This document shows positions 7,915 to 15,925 of a stretch of DNA of 64,000 nt, piece after piece. This DNA is from Flavobacterium sp. CFS9. GTDB lineage: Bacteria > Bacteroidota > Bacteroidia > Flavobacteriales > Flavobacteriaceae. Positions within the stretch are counted from its first letter, which is position 1, and every line of letters begins with the position of its first letter. The notes under the pieces were generated by a model. The model made no database searches, was not told the origin of the DNA, and saw only the letters and a program-made list of their open reading frames with translations. The stretch lies in assembly GCF_041154745.1 (NCBI RefSeq), contig NZ_AP031573.1:4402001-4466000 (forward strand), read 5' to 3'. Both the position numbers and the translations under genes were made by a program.

Positions 7915-10179
7915 TTAAACTGTTTTTTGTACAACATATTTTAAAATTGTTTCATACAAAATATCCGGGTCTACTGGTTTATCCAGTTTCTCTAAAATTT
8001 TAGCCCTTTGAAAATCTTCGTTACCGATATTTTCGCAAATAGCTGTTAGAGCAATGATTGGTATTTCGGGTTTTAAATCACTAATGATTGTAGATGCTTC
8101 AAAACCATCCATAACAGGCATCATGATATCCATCAATATTATGGCATAACTTTTAGCTTTTACTTTCTCAACTGCTTCAAGTCCATTATTAGCGACATCA
8201 CATTTAAAACCTTTATTGATTAAAATTTTCTTAGCTATCAGCTGATTCATTTTATTATCTTCAACTAATAAAATCTCGATATCTGTAAGTTGTTCAATTT
8301 GTCTTTCAATATTATTAAAAATAATTTCATCATTGCTTTCTTTAGAAATTTCAAAATTTATTAGAAACGAAAAAGTAGTTCCTTTACCTTTTTTTGATTT
8401 AACTTTTATCTGGCTTTCAAAAAGCTCCAGCGTTCTTTTTATAATTGACAATCCTAAACCGCTACCGCCATAATTCATATTAATCTCGCTCGATTCCTGT
8501 ATGAAAGGTTCAAATATTTTACTTTGAACATCTTCTGAAATTCCGATTCCAGTATCAGAAATTTCAAATTTAATGCTTTCTTTACCATTAGCAGAATTCA
8601 TTAATTCTGCTTTTAAAGTTATTTCCCCATTTTTAGTAAATTTTGCAGCATTCGTCATCAATTCCATTATTACCTGAGTAAACCTGATTTCATCACACTT
8701 TAAAATTTGTGAAATTTTATCATCAAAATCAAGCAGGATCCTATTCTGATTCAGATTATTGATTTTAAACATTTCAATGATGGAGTTCAATATCATTTCC
8801 AGGTTAATGTCTTTGTATTCTAAGTTAATAGTATCGTGACGTTTTAGATTCTTAAAATCTACCATATTGTTGATAAAGCCCAGAAGATAATCCGAAGAAA
8901 AATTTAAATTTTTAATATAATCTTCTTTTAGAAGTTCTGATTTTTCATTTTTAAGCAAATATGCTGTTCCTTTGATCGTATTTAAAGGAGTTTTCAATTC
9001 ATGGGTTACCACATCAAGAAAAGTATCTTTTATTTTTGATGCTTCATTTAGCTCTCTGTTTATTTTTTTTAACTCTAAGTTTTTCTTCTGCAGAATTAAA
9101 TTAACCTTCATTTTGTACTTTGATGCTCTAAATTGAATTATAAATAGCACTGTCAATATTAGAACAGTCAACAATGCAAAAAGTAGTAAATAATTTTTAT
9201 AAGATTCACTTACGCTTTCAAGTCTCGCTTCATTAATCTTCCCTTTATTCTCAATATTTTTTATCTTTAATGTACTATTTAACTTGTTTGATTTTTGAGC
9301 AAGCCTCATTCTAAACTGATTGAGTTTAACGTATTCTGATACTGAAACCTGGTACAGCTTTGCTGCTGTTTGCAGATCACCTATATTGTAATAATACATT
9401 GCTTTTAATTCATTCAGCTTAGCACCATAAGGATATCTTCCGTCTGTCGCAGGCGTTTTTGTTTTTTCTGCAAGTGTCAGATATTTATATACGCTGTCGT
9501 TTTCCTTTAAGTGGTAATAATCTTCAGAAATGAAGAGATATAAATTGGGTATCTTGAAATTATTCTTCTCAAATGTGTTACTCTTCTTAATGTTTTCAAG
9601 CGAGGTCATCGCAAAATCAATAGATCTCTTATAATCTTTAGAAGTTTTGTAATAAACGGAGAGGTTGTAGTTTATATTTATATTATCCTCATAGTTGCCA
9701 TATTTTTTTATTAGCCTTTGTGCTTTCAAATCATACTCATGCGACAGTAGCTTATTGCCTTCATAGTATCTCAAATCACCAAGAGCTTCATACAATAAGG
9801 CTAACTCACGCTTATCATTGTATTTTTTTAAGATTTGAAAATTTTCAAACAGATAGGCATTTGGAGTTCCAAAACTTCGTAAATAGGAAATTAGTTTGAT
9901 ACTCTCTCTGTGAAAGAACAAAAGACCTGCCGTGTCTTTTTTTGTTTCGAGATAAGCTTTTGTTTTATTTAAGATTCTAAGTCCTAAAAGATGATTTTCT
10001 ACATTCTCCGTTTGGATTAACTTTTTTATACTATCAATCTTTGACAGAATAATGTCTGAATTTGTTTTTGGGAGAATCTGAGACTGTGAATGACTCTTAA
10101 AACCAGTTAAAAGACAAACAAATAGCGCAAGAATAGTCCTTATTCTTGAAATGCGTAAATTTAAAGTAGATGGGGCCAC
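7915..10179 (-). CDS. TPR-containing hybrid histidine kinase with receiver domain
   Basis: A 754-residue sensor. The N-terminal hydrophobic segment ending in GFKSHSQS suggests export. A periplasmic region of about 290 residues has TPR-like helical pairs. A membrane helix follows near residue 330 (YLLLFALLTVLILTVLFIIQF), then a coiled coil and the kinase core. The H box is FLDVVTHELKTPLNTIKG, the N box ELMTNAAKFTKNG, with DTGIGIS and GGSGLGLSI glycine boxes. A receiver domain ends the protein: ILLVEDNKMNQ, phospho-acceptor Asp in ILMDIMMPVMDG, and Lys in EKLDKPVD. No DNA-binding domain is present and no partner regulator is adjacent, so an unlinked output or phosphorelay is likely. The ligand is unknown. 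Confidence 0.92.
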   Translation of the reverse strand: MAPSTLNLRISRIRTILALFVCLLTGFKSHSQSQILPKTNSDIILSKIDSIKKLIQTENVENHLLGLRILNKTKAYLETKKDTAGLLFFHRESIKLISYLRSFGTPNAYLFENFQILKKYNDKRELALLYEALGDLRYYEGNKLLSHEYDLKAQRLIKKYGNYEDNININYNLSVYYKTSKDYKRSIDFAMTSLENIKKSNTFEKNNFKIPNLYLFISEDYYHLKENDSVYKYLTLAEKTKTPATDGRYPYGAKLNELKAMYYYNIGDLQTAAKLYQVSVSEYVKLNQFRMRLAQKSNKLNSTLKIKNIENKGKINEARLESVSESYKNYLLLFALLTVLILTVLFIIQFRASKYKMKVNLILQKKNLELKKINRELNEASKIKDTFLDVVTHELKTPLNTIKGTAYLLKNEKSELLKEDYIKNLNFSSDYLLGFINNMVDFKNLKRHDTINLEYKDINLEMILNSIIEMFKINNLNQNRILLDFDDKISQILKCDEIRFTQVIMELMTNAAKFTKNGEITLKAELMNSANGKESIKFEISDTGIGISEDVQSKIFEPFIQESSEINMNYGGSGLGLSIIKRTLELFESQIKVKSKKGKGTTFSFLINFEISKESNDEIIFNNIERQIEQLTDIEILLVEDNKMNQLIAKKILINKGFKCDVANNGLEAVEKVKAKSYAIILMDIMMPVMDGFEASTIISDLKPEIPIIALTAICENIGNEDFQRAKILEKLDKPVDPDILYETILKYVVQKTV

Positions 10180-10332
10180 CGAAATTTTTTATATAAATTA
10201 TTCAGGTAATATAGTAAAATTAGATTGTTTTTACCAAAATTTTAATACATTATATCCTACCAGCTTAGAAAATCATTCCTGCAACTAGGTATTATACATG
10301 GAAATATTAGTAACAAACTACTATTAAATTAC

Positions 10333-11337
10333 TTAATTGAATATTTTATAGAGCATTTCTTTTAACAAATCGGATTGTGGTAATGCATTTGCTCCTACTC
10401 CTTTGCTTTTAACATCAACATCACGTAGTGCGCCTACAATCTGGCTCACTTTTCGCATTGGATAGTTTTTTATCGCTAAATCATACTCTTTTAAAAAATA
10501 AGGATTGACTCCAATGGCTGTTGCTACATTTTTAGGGTTTTTATCTTTAAGTCCGTGGTATTTTAAAAGTTGTACAAAGAAACCGAATACCAATCCCGTT
10601 GTCATTACCAGTGGATATTCTTTAGGATTATGGGCAAAATTCTCCGCAATCTTATAGGCCTTCAACTGATTACGTTCCCCTATGGCTTTTCGCAATTCAA
10701 AAACATTATAATCTTTACTAAAACCAATATTTTCCTCGATATGTTGGGGTGTAATAACCGTTCCTTGCGGCAGAATGATTTGTAATTTTTCTAACTCATT
10801 ATTAATCTTACTCAAATCGGTACCCAAAAATTCAACCAACATGGCATTGGCTTTTGGATCAATTGTATATTTCTTTCCGGCAAGCACGCGTTTTATCCAG
10901 TCACCAACCTGATTTTCGTATAATTTTTTACTTTCATAAACAATTCCTTTCTGAGCCAGTAATTTGGTTACTTTTTTACGCTTGTCCAGTGTTTTGTATT
11001 TATAACAAAAAACCAGTACCGTTGTTTCCATCGGATTGCCTACATAAGACTCTATTTTATCAATTGTTCGTGATAAATCCTGTGCTTCTTTCACAATAAC
11101 AACCTGACGATCAGCCATCATAGGATAGCGCTTGGCCGTTGCCACGATATCTTCAACCGTTACATCTCTTCCGTACAAAACAGTCTGATTGAATCCCTTT
11201 TCTTCTTCAGCAAGCACATTTTGTTCAATATACTCCGATAATTTATCAATATAATATGGCTCTTCACCCATTAAAAAATAGATCGGTTTTATATTTCCGG
11301 CTTTTATATCATTAACAATTTTTACTACTTCGTCCAT
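10333..11337 (-). CDS. holA: DNA polymerase III subunit delta
   Basis: A 334-residue clamp-loader delta subunit, the usual length. It opens the sliding clamp during loading. The N-terminal part reads IKPIYFLMGEEPYYIDKL, the degenerate AAA+ start seen in HolA, followed by RYPMMADRQVVIVKEAQDL, which corresponds to the clamp-contact region. Helical domain II (NAMLVEFLGTDLSKINNELEKL) and the C-terminal collar domain follow. It is divergent from the next gene on the right with a repeat-rich 94-base spacer. Confidence 0.93.
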   Translation of the reverse strand: MDEVVKIVNDIKAGNIKPIYFLMGEEPYYIDKLSEYIEQNVLAEEEKGFNQTVLYGRDVTVEDIVATAKRYPMMADRQVVIVKEAQDLSRTIDKIESYVGNPMETTVLVFCYKYKTLDKRKKVTKLLAQKGIVYESKKLYENQVGDWIKRVLAGKKYTIDPKANAMLVEFLGTDLSKINNELEKLQIILPQGTVITPQHIEENIGFSKDYNVFELRKAIGERNQLKAYKIAENFAHNPKEYPLVMTTGLVFGFFVQLLKYHGLKDKNPKNVATAIGVNPYFLKEYDLAIKNYPMRKVSQIVGALRDVDVKSKGVGANALPQSDLLKEMLYKIFN

Positions 11338-11347
11338 TCAAATTCTG

Positions 11348-11413
11348 TTTCAAGTTAAAAGTTTCAGGTTAGCGTTTCAATAACCTGAAACTTTAAACCT
11401 GAAACCTGAAACT
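11348..11413. repeat. stuttered palindromic repeat of AACCTGAAAC units
   Basis: The left side has AGTTTCAGGTTA. The right side has its complement TAACCTGAAAC followed by two more tandem copies of AACCTGAAAC. It fills the divergent spacer between holA and the HsdR_N gene and resembles other spacers in this window in construction, though not in sequence. Confidence 0.7.
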
Positions 11414-11419
11414 ATTTTA

Positions 11420-11427
11420 TATTTTTG
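11420..11427 (+). promoter_or_regulatory. TAnnTTTG -7 box five bases before a start codon
   Basis: TATTTTTG is followed by CTTT and then ATG at 11432. The leader would be essentially absent, which suggests leaderless translation of the downstream gene. Confidence 0.6.
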
Positions 11428-11431
11428 CTTT

Positions 11432-11878
11432 ATGCTTAAACTTAATTTCCCAACCTACACTTTCCGATTCAAAAATAGCGAAAATAAAGTGTCTATTTTT
11501 GATGAAATCAGGAAAAAATTTATCATTCTTACTCCTGAAGAATGGGTCCGTCAACATGTTGTTCAGTTTTTAATGATTGAGAAAAAGTACCCTAAATCAC
11601 TTATAAATGTTGAGAAAGTGCTTACTGTCAATGGTTTAAGAAAAAGATATGACGTAGTAGTGTTTAATTCTGATGGCTCTATACATATATTGGTAGAATG
11701 TAAAGCACCCGAAGTTAAAATCTCTCAGGCAACTTTTGATCAGATTGCCCGTTATAACATGACAATGCAGGCACGGTTTTTGAATGTCACAAACGGACTG
11801 AATCATTTTTACTGTCAGATGGATTTTGAGAATGAAAAATATCAGTTTTTAAGAAGTTTGCCCGATTATAAAGAATAG
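11432..11878 (+). CDS. HsdR_N-type (PD-(D/E)xK-like) nuclease-domain protein
   Basis: A 148-residue protein resembling the stand-alone type I restriction HsdR N-terminal domain (HSDR_N_2). It has EEWVRQHVVQFLMIEKKYP, then GLRKRYDVVVFNSDGSIHILVECKAPEVKISQATFDQIARYN. The D in RYDVVVF and the ECKAP motif match the D...ExK nuclease core, and the glutamine-rich helix after it matches the family. No methylase or specificity gene is nearby, so it is not part of a visible restriction system. Family members are common in Bacteroidota and uncharacterised. The following glycosyltransferase starts 29 bases downstream. Confidence 0.85.
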   Translation: MLKLNFPTYTFRFKNSENKVSIFDEIRKKFIILTPEEWVRQHVVQFLMIEKKYPKSLINVEKVLTVNGLRKRYDVVVFNSDGSIHILVECKAPEVKISQATFDQIARYNMTMQARFLNVTNGLNHFYCQMDFENEKYQFLRSLPDYKE

Positions 11879-11902
11879 AATAATATTAAAATAAATAAGA
11901 AT

Positions 11903-11910
11903 TACTTTTG
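11903..11910 (+). promoter_or_regulatory. TAnnTTTG box overlapping a TTG start codon
   Basis: TACTTTTG matches the -7 consensus, and its last three bases are the TTG that opens the glycosyltransferase frame. Either the gene is read from the upstream promoter, or the match is chance. Confidence 0.35.
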
Positions 11911-12927
11911 GATAAAATAGCTGTTGTAATTTTAAACTGGAATGGTGTAAAATTGTTGGAACAATTTTTACCTTCTGTTATCCGATTTTCTGAGGGCGCT
12001 CAAATTTATGTTGCTGATAATGCTTCAACGGATGATTCTATAGACTTTGTTAAGAATAATTTCCCTTCCATAAAAATAGTAGAAAACACGGGCAACCATG
12101 GCTTTGCTAAAGGTTACAATGATGCTTTGCAACATATTGATGCTGAAATTTATGCTTTGGTAAATTCAGATATTGAAGTTACAGAGAACTGGCTCACTCC
12201 TATCCTTGAAACTTTTGAGAATGAAAAGTTAACTGCAATCATTCAGCCAAAAATTCTGGATTATAAAAACAAGGAATACTTTGAATATGCAGGTGCGGCC
12301 GGTGGTTTCATTGATAAATATGGATTCCCTTTTTGTCGTGGTCGTATTTTTGATACGATAGAGAAAGATAATGGACAATATGATGATAATTGTGAATTGT
12401 TTTGGGCTTCCGGGGCTTGTTTCTTTATCAGAAGTGAAGTTTATCATGAACTCGGAGGTTTTGACGAAACTTTCTTTGCTCATCAGGAAGAAATCGATTT
12501 GTGCTGGCGTGCTGCAAATGAAGGCCATGTAATTAAATACGTCTCCGGTTCCACTGTTTATCATGTCGGTGGAGCAACTCTACAACAAGGAAATCCGAGA
12601 AAGACTTTTTTGAATTTTAGAAATTCATTATTGATGCTTGTCAAGAATTTGCCAAAAAAGAGACTGTTCTTCGTGATTTTCTTCCGAATGGTTTTAGACG
12701 GAATAGCGGGTATCCGTTTCCTTACTCAGGGGAAATTCGGCCATACTTTTGCTATCCTGAAAGCGCATTTCTCTTTTTATTGCATATCTTTAAAATACCT
12801 TAAAAAGCGTAAAGATTTCCAGATACAAGAATACTATATGGTTAAAAGTATCGTTTACTTGTATTACCTGAAGAAATTACAGGTATTTAAAGAAATCTTT
12901 AACATTAATCAAAATATTAAGAACTAA
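11908..12927 (+). CDS. family 2 glycosyltransferase
   Basis: A 339-residue GT-A glycosyltransferase. It begins with the family motif (M)DKIAVVILNWNG, the first nucleotide-sugar-binding strand, followed by YVADNASTDDS. The metal-binding NSDIEV (DxD-like) is near residue 90, and the acceptor/catalytic segment GGFDETFFAHQEEIDLCWRA is near 190. The C-terminal 100 residues are basic and hydrophobic and probably lie on the inner membrane. The closest family is rhamnosyltransferase-like WcaA/RfbF-type enzymes; the sugar is unknown. The TTG at 11908 is the only start that keeps the conserved N-terminus. It is probably co-transcribed with the upstream HsdR_N gene. Confidence 0.9.
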   Translation: MDKIAVVILNWNGVKLLEQFLPSVIRFSEGAQIYVADNASTDDSIDFVKNNFPSIKIVENTGNHGFAKGYNDALQHIDAEIYALVNSDIEVTENWLTPILETFENEKLTAIIQPKILDYKNKEYFEYAGAAGGFIDKYGFPFCRGRIFDTIEKDNGQYDDNCELFWASGACFFIRSEVYHELGGFDETFFAHQEEIDLCWRAANEGHVIKYVSGSTVYHVGGATLQQGNPRKTFLNFRNSLLMLVKNLPKKRLFFVIFFRMVLDGIAGIRFLTQGKFGHTFAILKAHFSFYCISLKYLKKRKDFQIQEYYMVKSIVYLYYLKKLQVFKEIFNINQNIKN

Positions 12928-12932
12928 ATTTG
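12925..12932 (+). promoter_or_regulatory. TAnnTTTG -7 box for the OmpA lipoprotein gene
   Basis: TAAATTTG overlaps the stop codon of the glycosyltransferase gene and lies 29 bases before the ATG at 12962, so the OmpA gene has its own promoter. Confidence 0.6.
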
Positions 12933-12961
12933 TAATCAACGTTTAATTAAATATAATACCT

Positions 12962-13795
12962 ATGAGAAAAATAGTTATCGCACTATCAGTACTAATGGCC
13001 TTAACTTCGTGTGTATCGAAAAAGCAATATGCTGCTTTAGAAGCTAAGAACAAAGAGATACAAGATTTATTAAACTCTTGCACAGTTAAATTAAATACTT
13101 GTTTGGAAGAAAAAGCAGGATTAGCAGCAACTGCTGAAAGCTATAAACAACACAATCAGGATTTAATCAGTACTTCTAAAGACTTAACTGTTTTAACTAC
13201 TAAAGGAGCTGAAAATCTTGAGAAATCTTTAGAAAGTTTAAAAGAAAAAGATTTAAAAATATCTAGACTTCAGGATGCATTAACTAAGAAAGACAGTGTA
13301 ACTCTAGCTTTAGTTACTAGCTTAAAAGGAGCTGTTGGAATCAATGATCCGGATATCGAAATCAACGTAGAAAAAGGAGTTGTATTTATTTCTATCGCTG
13401 ATAAATTATTATTCAAAAGTGGAAGTTATGACGTAAGCGACAAAGCAAAATCTGTTTTGGCTAAAGTTGCAAAAGTAGTGAACGACAAACCTGATTTTGA
13501 ATGTATGGTTGAAGGTCACACAGATGACGTTCCTTACAAAAGCAATGGAATTATCTTAGACAACTGGGATTTAAGTGTTAAACGTTCTACTTCAATCGTT
13601 CGTGTATTAAGCAATGAACTTGGTGTAAACCCTGCTAAATTAATCGCTGCCGGTAGAAGTTCTTATGTACCATTAGTAGCTAATGATAGTGCTGAGAATA
13701 AAGCTCGTAACAGAAGAACTCGTATTGTGGTTATGCCAAAAATCGATCAATTCTACGATATGATTGAAAAAGAAATGAAGAAACAAGCGAAATAA
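12962..13795 (+). CDS. OmpA-family lipoprotein
   Basis: A 277-residue protein. It has a lipoprotein signal with lipobox LTSC (Cys 17), then a coiled coil from about residue 25 to 115 (repeated leucine/lysine/glutamate heptads). The C-terminal OmpA/MotB peptidoglycan-binding domain follows, with LLFKSGSYDVSDKAK, the VEGHTDDVPY loop and the NRRTRIVV ending. It should anchor the outer membrane to the cell wall. Codon use is biased toward a narrow set, as expected for an abundant protein, and a strong terminator follows. It is a stand-alone transcription unit. Confidence 0.95.
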   Translation: MRKIVIALSVLMALTSCVSKKQYAALEAKNKEIQDLLNSCTVKLNTCLEEKAGLAATAESYKQHNQDLISTSKDLTVLTTKGAENLEKSLESLKEKDLKISRLQDALTKKDSVTLALVTSLKGAVGINDPDIEINVEKGVVFISIADKLLFKSGSYDVSDKAKSVLAKVAKVVNDKPDFECMVEGHTDDVPYKSNGIILDNWDLSVKRSTSIVRVLSNELGVNPAKLIAAGRSSYVPLVANDSAENKARNRRTRIVVMPKIDQFYDMIEKEMKKQAK

Positions 13796-13824
13796 TCTCG
13801 TTTTTACATACTTTATTAAACAGA

Positions 13825-13850
13825 AAAAGCAGGTCAATTGACCTGCTTTT
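13825..13850. terminator. perfect-palindrome terminator after the OmpA gene
   Basis: A 26-base perfect palindrome starting AAAAGCAGGTCAA, with flanking A and T runs. It sits 30 bases after the OmpA stop codon. Confidence 0.88.
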
Positions 13851-13994
13851 ATGTATCCTTAATTTTTTTAATAACCAATTAAATATAAATCAAGAATAGC
13901 ATTATCTTTAAATTAACTAACTAAATTTTAACAAATCTAAAGTTAATCAATTATTTTAGATAATTATATCATTTAAGTTTTTTTTTACAAATGG

Positions 13995-14017
13995 GCCTTT
14001 CAAAGGGCTATTTTTTT
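13995..14017 (+). terminator. weak hairpin with T run
   Basis: GCCTTT pairs with AAAGGGC (one G-T pair) and is followed by seven T residues. It lies just before the end of the convergent 14021 gene. The rest of 13851-14020 is AT-rich with no frame. Confidence 0.45.
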
Positions 14018-14020
14018 GTT

Positions 14021-15067
14021 TTACAACGATTCTATACCGTAATTTAGCGGTAACATGTCTGCAACTTTCTTTTCTGTAATTTTTCCTAAAAAAAGGATAC
14101 TGTCAATATTGGAATTATTTCCATATTTATAAATATAAAAAGAGTTTGTCTGAAAGACTATTTTGGATGTTTCGGTATTATTGTATATGAGATTGTATGA
14201 AGCTACAATATTTTGCAGATTCTCTTCATTTTTGCTTTCTCCTTTTGGCTGGCGTAAAACTTCAACTTTTACAGCATCATTCTCATTAGTAATTTTAAAA
14301 CGTTTAGTGGAATCTAAACTATTAGAATCATTTGTTAATAAAAATTTATCTGAACCCCAGTTATTTCTTGCAAAATTTCTAAAAAACTGCAGTTGTGATC
14401 CTTCAAAAGCTTTCTGTCTTCGCCCTAATATTTCTGGAGAATGTTCAATCTCTATAAATCGACTTACCCCTTGATAAAAATTATTTACTACATCTTTAGA
14501 ATCGATACTTATTTTATTAAAAGTAATTTCAAAACCTACTAACTCATAATCAATTCTATATCCCAATGAAGTATTTACAATTGACAAAGGTTTATCCGAT
14601 GAAGCTGTTAAAAGCAACTTCTTTTTATCGTATTTAAAATGAATATCGTCTTCATTTTTTATTATAGTGGATTTTGCATTTTTTGTTGTGCCTAAAAAGT
14701 ATTCCTTAAACAATTTTAATTTTTGCTTACGCGTAAATAAATCGTTCTTGTTTATGACAACTTCTCTAAGTTCATTTTTTGAAATTTTCATTCTTATATC
14801 TAAAGATTTGCTTGCATCTATACTTGTAAGGTACTCTCTTTCATATCCTACAAAACTCACAACTAAAATTCCATTAGAACTAGGCTCATATTGCAAGGCG
14901 TAATTTCCATTTGCATCTGAAATAGTTGAAATTGTAGTCCCATCAAAATAAATATTTACACCTTCTAATGGAGTGTTATCTTTTCCTGTAACTCTACCTC
15001 TTAAGGTGTTTTGTGAAATTATACTGATTGAAACAAATAAGAAAAAGATTAAAAAGGGGTTTTTCAT
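14021..15067 (-). CDS. secreted protein with carboxypeptidase-like regulatory domain
   Basis: A 348-residue protein with a Sec signal peptide (MKNPFLIFFLFVSISIISQ). The mature start reads NTLRGRVTGKDNTPLEGVNIYFDGTTISTISDANGNYAL, a CarboxypepD_reg-like beta sandwich that ends near residue 100. The remaining 240 residues are a mixed region with FTRKQKLKLFKEYFLGTTKNAK, a pattern I know from Bacteroidota proteins that carry this domain without a TonB-dependent barrel. No barrel or plug follows, so it is not a SusC-type receptor. It is probably periplasmic or outer-membrane associated; the function is unknown. Confidence 0.85.
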   Translation of the reverse strand: MKNPFLIFFLFVSISIISQNTLRGRVTGKDNTPLEGVNIYFDGTTISTISDANGNYALQYEPSSNGILVVSFVGYEREYLTSIDASKSLDIRMKISKNELREVVINKNDLFTRKQKLKLFKEYFLGTTKNAKSTIIKNEDDIHFKYDKKKLLLTASSDKPLSIVNTSLGYRIDYELVGFEITFNKISIDSKDVVNNFYQGVSRFIEIEHSPEILGRRQKAFEGSQLQFFRNFARNNWGSDKFLLTNDSNSLDSTKRFKITNENDAVKVEVLRQPKGESKNEENLQNIVASYNLIYNNTETSKIVFQTNSFYIYKYGNNSNIDSILFLGKITEKKVADMLPLNYGIESL

Positions 15068-15147
15068 AAAATAATAAAGGTTTGATTAATTTTTAGCTAA
15101 TTAATCAAACCTTTTTATATAATCCTAGAAAATTACCATCTTTTATC

Positions 15148-15768
15148 TTACAAAATATCAAGATCTCCTTTTCCTTCTCTCACGATTACCGGTTCATGTT
15201 CTGACAGATCAATAATTGTAGAACCAACGTTATCTCCATATCCGCCATCAATAACCAAATCAACCAGATTCTGCCATTTTTCAAAGATCAGTTCAGGATC
15301 TGTGGTGTACTCAATTACATCATCTTCATCACGAATAGAGGTTGATACCACCGGATTTCCAAGCTGACGTACAATTTCAAGAATGATATTATTATCCGGT
15401 ACACGAATACCTACAGTTGTTTTCTTTTTAAACTCTTTAGGAAGATTATTGTTTCCAGGTAGAATAAAAGTATAAGGTCCCGGTAATGCTCTTTTCAGAA
15501 TTTTAAACGTTGATGTATCAATCTGGCGTACATAGTCTGATAAATTACTTAAATCGTGACAGATGAACGAGAAATTCGCCTTCTCCAATTTGACACCTTT
15601 TATTTTTGCAATTTTTTCCAAAGCTCTCGAGTTGGTAATATCGCAACCTAAACCATAAACAGTATCGGTTGGGTAAATCACCAAACCACCACTCTGAAGC
15701 ACCTTTACCACTTTAGCTATTGCAGCTTCACTGGGTTTGTCCGGATATATTTTTATGAACTCAGCCAT
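15148..15768 (-). CDS. L-threonylcarbamoyladenylate synthase (Sua5/YciO/YrdC)
   Basis: A 206-residue YrdC-fold protein. It makes threonylcarbamoyl-AMP from threonine, bicarbonate and ATP for the t6A37 modification of ANN-decoding tRNAs. Visible signature parts are LVIYPTDTVYGLGCDITNSRALEKIAKIKG near the N-terminus, then FSFICHDLSNLSDYVRQ, the PGPYTFIL segment and NPVVSTSIRDEDD. It lacks the extra Sua5 C-terminal domain and is the length of YrdC/YciO proteins. YciO paralogs look alike, so the exact activity is inferred. Confidence 0.88.
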   Translation of the reverse strand: MAEFIKIYPDKPSEAAIAKVVKVLQSGGLVIYPTDTVYGLGCDITNSRALEKIAKIKGVKLEKANFSFICHDLSNLSDYVRQIDTSTFKILKRALPGPYTFILPGNNNLPKEFKKKTTVGIRVPDNNIILEIVRQLGNPVVSTSIRDEDDVIEYTTDPELIFEKWQNLVDLVIDGGYGDNVGSTIIDLSEHEPVIVREGKGDLDIL

Positions 15769-15925
15769 TTTTTTTAGAATAAAGAAGTTAGATTATAGAA
15801 CAAAGACTGATCTTTATTCTTTTGAAAAGTAATGAAAATTTGTGAGGGTTGAAAATCAAATCCAGTTATAAAAAATTAAAATACTTTAAAAATCTATTTT
15901 CCATCATCTTTTCTCTATACTCTTT

